From positions 1-5,643 of the forward strand of contig CAIWTL010000707.1 of the NCBI GenBank assembly GCA_903915555.1: DNA of 5,643 bases, read 5' to 3'. This document shows, piece after piece, positions 1 through 4,843 of the stretch. The DNA comes from an uncultured Micrococcales bacterium (GTDB taxonomy: Bacteria > Actinomycetota > Actinomycetes > S36-B12 > GCA-2699445). Both the position numbers and the translations under genes were made by a program. The notes beneath the pieces are model-generated. The model was not told where the DNA came from. It was given only the letters and a program-made list of their open reading frames with translations, and made no database searches. How positions within the stretch are numbered: position 1 is the first letter of the stretch; every line of letters begins with the position of its first letter.

Positions 1-1
1 C

Positions 2-1477
2 ACCGGCACACCCATCTGCACGACGGGGATCGCTCCGACGGGCAACCAGACCGGCTACGACGGCGAGACCTACCTGCAGGGTGAGCCCTACCCGGGGCTC
101 GGGCAGGAACCGACCGTGTTCCCGCCCGGAACGTACTGGCAGGTCGACGCATCGGGCGACGAGTGGGGCTACATCCCTCAGGACTCGTCGCTGCCGCCGA
201 CTCCACCGTCGGTGACCACCGTGCCGGCGGGAGCCACCACCTTGACGTTCGCCACGTACTGGGTGTCGCCGGCGGGTTCGGGAACCTTCCAGCCCCCGAC
301 CGGCGTCGCCTGCAGTGATGCCTACGAGACCCACTTCGCCGGGACCGTCGTGCAGTGGGCGCAACCGGCGATGCAGTGCTCGGACACCCCGGGGAGTCAA
401 ACCCCCTTCCTGCAGTACATCCAGAACCTGTCGACCGACACCCCGCAGACGCTGCAGGGCGTCAGCGAGGAGTTCCAGGAGAACGAGGCGCTCCAGGCCG
501 CCTGGCAGGCCGCCTACCCCGAGCTCGAGAACGCCACCGCGGAACAGATCGCCCTGTTCGCCATCAAGGAGATGGTCGGGGCGGGGAGTTGGACGACTGC
601 TGTGTCCGACGTCGCCCTCGACACCGTGGAAGCGGCGGTGGGGGGCTACCTGGCCGATCTCGACGACCAGACGTCGGTGTTGGCCAACACGAGTTTCGAC
701 TACTTCACCGACGGCGGGACGTGGGGCCAGTACTGGTCGCCGGCGAACTCGCAGATCAGCGACGGGAATCTGCTGGCCGTCGCCGCCGCGAACATCGACC
801 CGCTCACCGACTATGCGGCCATCGCAGCCACCTGTGTCAGCAGCCCGGCCACGCAGGGTTGGGTGCTCGACATGTTCGACCTGACGAACTCGGGCACCGC
901 TGACGAGGTGGTCCAGTCCTACTACGGCAGCGCCGCCGGTTCCGCGGCCGCCGGTGTGCAGGCTCGGCGCCCCGCGGCGCCGGGAGCGACCGACCTGCGC
1001 CGGGGGGTCCGGCGACCCACCCCACAGCGGGACACGCTCATCTCCTGGCAGAACAGGGGCTGGCACACCAAGGCGCTGCAGGGCAACGACGATGTCCACG
1101 GCGGCTGGAAGACGGATCGCCTCGACGGGGCGCGGGGTCACGACACGGTCGAGGGCGGTGACTCCTTCACCCGACGCCGGCACACCGCCCGGGACTTCCT
1201 CCGGGGAGGTCACGGCAGGGACCTCGTCGTCGACACGGGTGGCCCGGGCAACCGGCTCTTCGGGGGCCCGGGGAACGACCGGATGGCGGCCTCCAGCGCC
1301 AGCGCCGTTCCCGACGTCATCCGCTGCGGGACCGGCGAGGACCTCGTCCTGGCCGGCCGCAACGACCGCATCGCCGCCGACTGCGAACACGTGTACTTCG
1401 ACGGTCGGGGAATGCCGAGGACGCTGCGCGAGATCATGGCGGAACCGCGCAACTGGCCGGTCCGCGGCCGGGGCTGA
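2..1477 (+). CDS. Probable secreted protein with degenerate RTX-like calcium-binding tail (5' end outside window)
   Basis: The reading frame is open from the left edge, so the gene starts upstream. A GTG at 116 is possible but is preceded by coding-like sequence in frame (TGTPICTTGIAPTG and onward) and has no clear Shine-Dalgarno, so I treat it as internal. The first ~280 visible residues are rich in Trp, Tyr, Thr and acidic residues. They include a helix-prone stretch (about 425-800, with EEFQENEALQAAW) that I do not recognise. After a linker rich in Ala, Gly and Arg (about 920-1030), bases ~1079-1390 encode degenerate glycine/aspartate nonapeptides: LDGARGHDTVE, LRGGHGRDLVV, LFGGPGNDRMA and IRCGTGEDLVL. 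These fit the hemolysin-type calcium-binding (RTX, PF00353) consensus GGxGxDxL. The ending IRCG...AADCEHV, with two cysteines, is common in actinobacterial versions. Calcium binding and export are inferred from the family. The function of the main body is unknown. The gene stops at TGA 1475-1477, converging on the tRNA. Confidence 0.82.
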   Translation, partial: TGTPICTTGIAPTGNQTGYDGETYLQGEPYPGLGQEPTVFPPGTYWQVDASGDEWGYIPQDSSLPPTPPSVTTVPAGATTLTFATYWVSPAGSGTFQPPTGVACSDAYETHFAGTVVQWAQPAMQCSDTPGSQTPFLQYIQNLSTDTPQTLQGVSEEFQENEALQAAWQAAYPELENATAEQIALFAIKEMVGAGSWTTAVSDVALDTVEAAVGGYLADLDDQTSVLANTSFDYFTDGGTWGQYWSPANSQISDGNLLAVAAANIDPLTDYAAIAATCVSSPATQGWVLDMFDLTNSGTADEVVQSYYGSAAGSAAAGVQARRPAAPGATDLRRGVRRPTPQRDTLISWQNRGWHTKALQGNDDVHGGWKTDRLDGARGHDTVEGGDSFTRRRHTARDFLRGGHGRDLVVDTGGPGNRLFGGPGNDRMAASSASAVPDVIRCGTGEDLVLAGRNDRIAADCEHVYFDGRGMPRTLREIMAEPRNWPVRGRG

Positions 1478-1490
1478 GAGGCGCCGGACA

Positions 1491-1517
1491 CACTTGTCCC
1501 CCGGGGAGGGGGAAGTG
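1491..1517. terminator. Hairpin between convergent CDS and tRNA-Ser, possible bidirectional terminator
   Basis: Arms CACTT and CCCCC on the left pair with GGGGG and AAGTG on the right, around a GGGGA loop, with a two-base bulge (gt) on the left arm. It begins 14 bases after the stop of the upstream CDS and overlaps the encoded CCA end of the opposing tRNA. No T tract follows on either strand, so intrinsic termination is only inferred. High-GC actinobacteria often use terminators without a clear U tract. An alternative role is as a 3' processing structure for the tRNA precursor. Confidence 0.4.
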
Positions 1518-1609
1518 GCGGAGGCGGAGGGATTTGAACCCTCGAGAGGCTTTGAGACCTCAACCCGCTTAGCAGGCGGGCGCACTAGACCAGACTATGC
1601 GACGCCTCC
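1516..1609 (-). tRNA. tRNA-Ser (anticodon GCU), CCA encoded
   Basis: Read on the minus strand, this folds as a complete class II tRNA. The acceptor arm GGAGGCG (1609-1603) pairs with CGCCTCC (1526-1520). A D arm with GCA/TGC stem follows. The anticodon stem CCCGC/GCGGG encloses loop CTGCTAA, giving anticodon GCT at 1573-1571. A 20-base variable region (1563-1544) has a GAGG/CCTC stem, as expected for serine tRNAs. The T arm is GAGGG-TTCAAAT-CCCTC (1543-1527). The discriminator is G (1519), followed by a genomically encoded CCA (1518-1516). It reads AGC and AGU codons. A weak -10-like hexamer TACCCT lies on the minus strand at 1643-1638, about 29 bases upstream, but I see no convincing -35 element. 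The gene stands alone, convergent with the preceding CDS. Confidence 0.97.
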
Positions 1610-1742
1610 TGGCGACCGGGCGGTCGAACGCTCGACAAGGGTACCCGACCCCGTGCGTCGGCCGAGCCGCCCTGTGCCCCGTCTCCTTGCGTCACACCGT
1701 CGCCCCCCGATGCACGCCCCATTGGCGCCGAAAGAGTCGCAA

Positions 1743-1800
1743 GCGACCGATTGCGTCAGAGGTGACTGTTTCGGCAGTCGCCTCTGACTGGTGTGGTCGC
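1743..1800. promoter_or_regulatory. 58-base imperfect palindrome (nested stem-loop)
   Basis: The inner arms at 1755-1768 and 1775-1788 (GTCAGAGGTGACTG against CAGTCGCCTCTGAC) form a 14-pair stem with one T/G wobble position and a six-base TTTCGG loop. On the same centre of symmetry, outer arms GCGACC (1743-1748) and GGTCGC (1795-1800) form six more pairs, separated from the inner stem by six unpaired bases on each side. No T tract follows on either strand, so it does not look like a standard terminator. It could be a structured leader or small RNA, an operator for a dimeric regulator, or a remnant of a mobile repeat. The structure is directly visible; the role is unknown. Confidence 0.55.
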
Positions 1801-1962
1801 ATCTGGGGTCGCGTTTCGGGAACGTCACTCGTGCATCTCGGTGGTTGGGCGTGGGGCGGGCGCCTCGGTGGTCGTGCGCGGCCGGGCGTGGGTGTGGTCT
1901 CGTCAACGACCGTGTGCGCTCCCGTGCGCGGTGTCAGTGGTTGCGGTCGCGTCTGGGGAACG
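1795..1962 (+). repeat. Diverged direct repeats (GGTCGCGTYTSGGGAACG)
   Basis: An 18-base word at 1807-1824 (GGTCGCGTTTCGGGAACG) recurs at 1945-1962 (GGTCGCGTCTGGGGAACG) with 16 of 18 positions identical. A shorter partial copy, GGTCGCATCTGGGG, lies at 1795-1808, overlaps the first full copy, and its first six bases form the right outer arm of the adjacent palindrome. The last copy ends 20 bases before the GTG start of the downstream gene. This arrangement would suit regulator sites or diverged duplications; the sequence does not decide. Confidence 0.5.
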
Positions 1963-1982
1963 CGGACCCGTAGGGTGAGGCG

Positions 1983-2981
1983 GTGTTCCTGTCCGACCTG
2001 TGGCGCGAGATCATGCATCCGGAGGCCGGTCACGACAAGGGTCACAGTCCCTATTTCGAGGGCTGGTACGTCAAACTCGTGTCTGCCGATCGGACGACCC
2101 GACTGGCAGTGATCCCTGGCCTCTTCCGTGGTGAGGACGGCTCGGAGGAAGCGTTCGTCCAGGTCCTCGACGGTGCCACGGGACGCAGTTGGTACGCGCC
2201 GTACCCGGCGGCCGACTACTGGGCCGCCCCCGATCGGCTGACCGTCCAGGTGGGACCCAACCGCTTCACCGGCGCCGGTGTCGAACTGGACATCGCCGTG
2301 GACGACCTGATCCTCCAGGGTCGGGTCGAGTTCTCGTCGGAGTTGCGGCCGTGGCCCGTCACACGCCGGGCGCCGGGCGCCATGGGCTGGTACGCGTACA
2401 TGCCGTTCATGGAGTGCTACCACGGAGTCGTCTCCTTCGGTCACGAGTTGTCGGGGCAGCTGGCGATGAACGGCGCCACCGTCGATCTCTCCGGAGGACT
2501 CGGCTACCTGGAGCAGGACTGGGGGCAGGCCTTCCCCGCTGGTTACGTATGGATGCACTCCAACCACTTCACCACTCCCGGGGTGTCCCTCATGGCGTCC
2601 GTGGCGCTCATCCCGTGGCTGCGCGGCCAGTTCCGCGGTCTGCTCATCGGCCTGGACACACCTCGTGGTCTGCAGGTCTTCGCCACCTACAACGGCACGA
2701 GGACCGAGTGTCTGGCGGTGGACGATGAGCACGTGTTCCTCGACGTGAGGCGCCGGGACGGCTGGCGCCTGTCGTTGCGCGCCGAACGCGTGGACGGCGC
2801 GCTTCTGCACGCCCCGATCCGCACCGAGATGCATCGTCGCGTGGAGGAGACCCTCGACGCCCGGATCCATGTGACGCTGATCGACCCGTCCGGGCGCACC
2901 GTGTTGTCCGACACCGGCGAGGTGGCGGGGCTCGAGGTCCACGGTGAGATCGACCGCCTCATCGAGACCGCCGACCGGTGA
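1983..2981 (+). CDS. Tocopherol cyclase-like family protein (lipocalin-like fold)
   Basis: This is a complete 332-residue protein without a signal peptide or membrane segment, so probably cytoplasmic. It carries the hallmarks of the tocopherol cyclase family (PF14249): YFEGWYVK at residues 24-31, a central GWYAYMPFMECYHGVV (135-150), GYLEQDWG (174-181, matching the family's Y-x-E-x-x-W-G signature), and WMHSNHF just after (190-196). The C-terminal GLEVHGEIDRL (316-326) is also typical. In plants and cyanobacteria VTE1 closes the chromanol ring of tocopherol. Many bacteria that make no tocopherol carry distant relatives of unknown substrate, and nothing here supplies the rest of a tocopherol pathway, so the enzymatic role is open. 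The GTG at 1983 is favoured: it leaves the usual ~20 residues before the FEGWY motif and follows a purine-rich AGGGTGAGG (1972-1980). The next ATG, at 2013, has no ribosome site. The family call is firm; the function is not. Confidence 0.88.
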   Translation: MFLSDLWREIMHPEAGHDKGHSPYFEGWYVKLVSADRTTRLAVIPGLFRGEDGSEEAFVQVLDGATGRSWYAPYPAADYWAAPDRLTVQVGPNRFTGAGVELDIAVDDLILQGRVEFSSELRPWPVTRRAPGAMGWYAYMPFMECYHGVVSFGHELSGQLAMNGATVDLSGGLGYLEQDWGQAFPAGYVWMHSNHFTTPGVSLMASVALIPWLRGQFRGLLIGLDTPRGLQVFATYNGTRTECLAVDDEHVFLDVRRRDGWRLSLRAERVDGALLHAPIRTEMHRRVEETLDARIHVTLIDPSGRTVLSDTGEVAGLEVHGEIDRLIETADR

Positions 2982-2987
2982 CGTGAC

Positions 2988-3011
2988 GTGGTCTCGGTTC
3001 ATCCCGACCAC
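2988..3011 (+). terminator. Stem-loop just after tocopherol-cyclase-like gene, possible terminator
   Basis: GTGGTC (2988-2993) pairs with GACCAC (3006-3011) around a 12-base loop, starting six bases after the stop codon. There is no T tract. It is the first of three successive stem-loops, and position alone suggests a 3'-end element. Confidence 0.35.
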
Positions 3012-3063
3012 ACGCCTGACCCGCACCCTCACGTCTGACCCGTGAGACCTCATATCTGACCCG
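3009..3063 (+). repeat. Three 15-base direct repeats (CWCAYRYCTGACCCG) spaced about two helical turns apart
   Basis: The copies are at 3009-3023, 3028-3042 and 3049-3063. Neighbouring copies share 13 of 15 positions, and all share the core CTGACCCG. Start-to-start distances are 19 and 21 bases. An inverted fourth core (GGGTCAG, 3067-3073) pairs with the last copy. The regular spacing near two DNA turns, just ahead of the hydrolase gene, suggests an operator array for a regulator, but a diverged tandem duplication is equally possible. Confidence 0.55.
3028..3046 (+). other. Stem-loop with repeat core in its loop
   Basis: CTCACG (3028-3033) pairs with CGTGAG (3041-3046) around a seven-base loop TCTGACC, which carries most of the repeated core. 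It is the second of the three stem-loops in this spacer. Its function is unknown. Confidence 0.4.
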
Positions 3064-3075
3064 CCAGGGTCAGAT
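3054..3075. promoter_or_regulatory. Perfect 9-bp inverted repeat upstream of hydrolase gene
   Basis: ATCTGACCC (3054-3062) and GGGTCAGAT (3067-3075) are perfect reverse complements around a GCCA spacer. No T tract follows. It lies 39 bases before the preferred ATG of the hydrolase gene, a position suited to an operator or a leader hairpin. As a terminator for the preceding gene it would sit about 70 bases past the stop, after two weaker hairpins. Confidence 0.5.
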
Positions 3076-3093
3076 CTGCGGTCTTCGGCGCCC

Positions 3094-3110
3094 GGGGTGG
3101 GGGTGGGGGG
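3094..3110 (+). promoter_or_regulatory. G tract occupying the ribosome-binding position of the hydrolase gene
   Basis: The sequence is GGGG-T-GGGGG-T-GGGGGG, ending four bases before ATG 3115 and 13 before ATG 3124. No AGGAGG-like site exists, so this tract is the only candidate ribosome contact for either start. A GTG inside it (3097) would have no upstream ribosome site and is disfavoured. Three clean G runs could also support a G-quadruplex-type structure if the last run is split; that is inference. Confidence 0.4.
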
Positions 3111-3114
3111 CACA

Positions 3115-4767
3115 ATGGCGGGCATGACGACAGCGCGGTCCACGCTCGCCGGTGCAACGGTCGGTCTCCTGTTGGCCGGGGGCGCCTCCCTGCGACCGAG
3201 CTTGACCCCCCGGTCAACCCTGCACCAGGGCCTCGTCACCGGGGTCATGGGAGCCACCGGTGCACTGGCCGGCGCAGCGGTCGGCGCGGCGACCGCGCCG
3301 GTCACCCGTCGGACCGGAACCTGGTTGCCGACTCTCGCTGTCGGTGCTGCGGCGGTGGCAGCGGTCGTCCAGGGCCGCAAGCACGCCCATGCCCAGGTCG
3401 GGTCCTATCCCGAGTGGGGAGTGACGGAGGGGCAGCCCGCTCTCGGCGCACTCGCCGGGGGCGCCGCCGCCGCGGGCCTGTCGGCGGGAGTGGCGGCCAT
3501 CGGATCCGAACTGGGTTCGGCGGGCGAGATGCTGTCCGACAAGTTGCCGGGATCCGCCGCGCTGTGGACCACCGCCGCCACGGGCACCGCACTGGGAGCC
3601 CTCACCATTGGGGTGAAGACCGCCCTTGCGCGCGTGCTCGGAGGCCTCGCCGTCTCCGGTGCCACCGTCGACCCCGCCCTGGCCGAGCCCCCGGACGATC
3701 CCTACGTGACCGGTGGCCCCGGCAGCCTCGTCCCCTACGACTCCCTCAGCCGCGAAGGCTGCCGGTTCGTCAACTGGCGGGTGAGTGCCGCGGAGATCCG
3801 CGAGGCCGGAGCCCCCTCCGCCGCGGATCCGGTGCGCGTCTTCATCGGGGTGGAGTCCGCCCCCGGGATCACGGAACGTGTCGAACTCGCGCTCGCGGAG
3901 TTGGACCGCCTCGACGCGTGGTCCAAGTCGTACATCATTGCGGTGTCACCGGCCGGAACGGGCTACGCGAACTCGGTTCCGGTCGAGGCTCTGGAGTTCC
4001 TCACCGATGGTGACTGCGCCAGCGTCGCGGTCCAGTACGGCCTGCTGCCGTCGATGTTCTCGCTCAACAAGGTCGACATCGCCGCGCAGACCTTCCGCGA
4101 ACTCATCGACCGCATCCACGCCCGGACCCGCGGCATGGCAAAACCCCCCAGGTTGCTGCTCTACGGCGAGAGCCTGGGTGCGGAGGCCGCCGAGCACGGC
4201 CTCCTGATGGACCCCCCACTGGTCGACATCCCCACCGCGCACATGGATCGCGCCGATGCGGCGTTGTTCGTCGGGACCCCCGGTGGCCGTTCGCTGCGCA
4301 ATGACCTCCTCGACAATCCGGGGACCGTCCACGTCGACCGCTGGCAGGCGCTGCCGGACCCGCTGCCGACCGGGATCCAGTTGTGGTTCCTCGAACACGA
4401 CGCCGATCCGGTCACCCGCTTCGACCGCACGCTGATGTGGCGCAAGCCCGCGTGGCTGGGGGCGCCGCCGCGGGGACGCAACATCCCCGACGACATGAAT
4501 TGGGTGCCGGTCACCACGTGGGAGCAGGTCCTGCTGGACGTCGCTTATGCCACGCAGTCGCAGTCCGGGGTGTTCCGCTCCGTGGGGCACGACTACCGCG
4601 CCGACCTGGCGCCGTTGGTGGCCGCGGCCTTCGTGCCCGACCAGATCGACCGCGTTCCGCACATCCAGATCCTGCTGTCGGACCGGGAGGTGGCTCGCGA
4701 CCGACTGCTCGCCGGCGGGTCGGCGCAGCCCGCGGACGAGCCGACCCAGGTGTCCTCCGACGCGTGA
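3115..4767 (+). CDS. Membrane-anchored alpha/beta-hydrolase family protein (Abhydrolase_9 type)
   Basis: From ATG 3115 the protein is 550 residues. The N-terminal ~170 residues are Ala/Gly-rich with about five hydrophobic stretches (roughly 9-26, 40-61, 70-87, 109-130 and 149-171), matching the Abhydrolase_9_N membrane region (PF15420). The rest matches the actinobacterial Abhydrolase_9 domain (PF10081, formerly DUF2319): VFIGVESAP (242-250), SPAGTGY (278-284), LTDGDCASVAVQYGLLPS (296-313), YGESLGA (350-356), EHDADPVT (427-434) and a final GHDYR (491-495). The nucleophile is probably Ser353 in GESLG, with Asp431 and His492 as triad partners; these are inferred from motif order. A hydrolase or esterase role acting at the membrane is likely, and the substrate is unknown. 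The start is uncertain: GTG 3097 lies in a G tract, while ATG 3115 and ATG 3124 are both plausible and give the same protein apart from a few residues. A structured, repeat-bearing spacer separates it from the preceding gene, so it is probably transcribed on its own. Confidence 0.88.
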   Translation: MAGMTTARSTLAGATVGLLLAGGASLRPSLTPRSTLHQGLVTGVMGATGALAGAAVGAATAPVTRRTGTWLPTLAVGAAAVAAVVQGRKHAHAQVGSYPEWGVTEGQPALGALAGGAAAAGLSAGVAAIGSELGSAGEMLSDKLPGSAALWTTAATGTALGALTIGVKTALARVLGGLAVSGATVDPALAEPPDDPYVTGGPGSLVPYDSLSREGCRFVNWRVSAAEIREAGAPSAADPVRVFIGVESAPGITERVELALAELDRLDAWSKSYIIAVSPAGTGYANSVPVEALEFLTDGDCASVAVQYGLLPSMFSLNKVDIAAQTFRELIDRIHARTRGMAKPPRLLLYGESLGAEAAEHGLLMDPPLVDIPTAHMDRADAALFVGTPGGRSLRNDLLDNPGTVHVDRWQALPDPLPTGIQLWFLEHDADPVTRFDRTLMWRKPAWLGAPPRGRNIPDDMNWVPVTTWEQVLLDVAYATQSQSGVFRSVGHDYRADLAPLVAAAFVPDQIDRVPHIQILLSDREVARDRLLAGGSAQPADEPTQVSSDA

Positions 4768-4790
4768 GGTCACGCTCCCGGGAGTCACGC
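4762..4790. terminator. Palindromic sequences between convergent genes, possible terminator
   Basis: Overlapping inverted repeats begin at the hydrolase stop codon: CGTGA-GG-TCACG (4763-4774), the perfect palindrome CTCCCGGGAG (4775-4784), and GCGTGA (4762-4767) against TCACGC (4785-4790). Several alternative stems are possible and no T tract is present. The position between tail-to-tail genes favours transcription termination. The remaining spacer to 4843 also has a nine-base direct repeat, CTCCAGGCG (4818-4826 and 4832-4840). Confidence 0.3.
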
Positions 4791-4843
4791 CGTCGGTGCC
4801 GGTTCCCAGCGGATCTCCTCCAGGCGACCGGCTCCAGGCGGCG

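Larger units (their letters stand above)
1610..1982. other. Non-coding spacer of about 370 bases with structured and repetitive DNA
   Basis: I see no convincing gene between the tRNA and the GTG at 1983. The open frames here lack family features and ribosome-binding sites. The right two thirds of the plus strand is noticeably rich in G and T and contains repeated words (CTCGGTGGT at 1837-1845 and 1864-1872; GGGCGTGGG at 1847-1855 and 1884-1892). It also contains the palindrome at 1743-1800 and the 18-base direct repeats listed separately. The left part should hold the tRNA promoter, and the right part the promoter of the tocopherol-cyclase-like gene. Neither could be assigned with confidence. 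Confidence 0.6.

Noticed and set aside
1516..1609. tRNA-Ser 3' end as a mobile-element attachment site
   Set aside because: I saw no integrase gene and no duplicated tRNA 3' fragment elsewhere in the window. The tRNA is intact with ordinary neighbours.
954..1787. Plus-strand open frame of 277 codons overlapping the RTX-like tail and running through the tRNA
   Set aside because: It crosses a complete tRNA gene and the palindrome, and its translation is Arg/Ser/Thr-rich, typical of a shifted frame.
3009..3075. CRISPR-like repeat array
   Set aside because: The repeats are only 15 bases, imperfect, with 4-6 base gaps and no cas genes, so the spacing and unit size do not fit CRISPR.
1692..3380. 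Long minus-strand open frame of 562 codons across the spacer and opposite the cyclase-like gene
   Set aside because: It is antisense to a clearly recognised family protein and crosses repeats and two spacers. Its translation is a low-complexity Pro/Arg/Val product with no family features, as expected from high-GC antisense frames lacking stops.
3946..4788. Minus-strand open frame of 280 codons opposite the hydrolase
   Set aside because: It lies opposite the conserved catalytic domain, and its Arg/Gln/His-rich translation shows no domain or plausible ribosome site.
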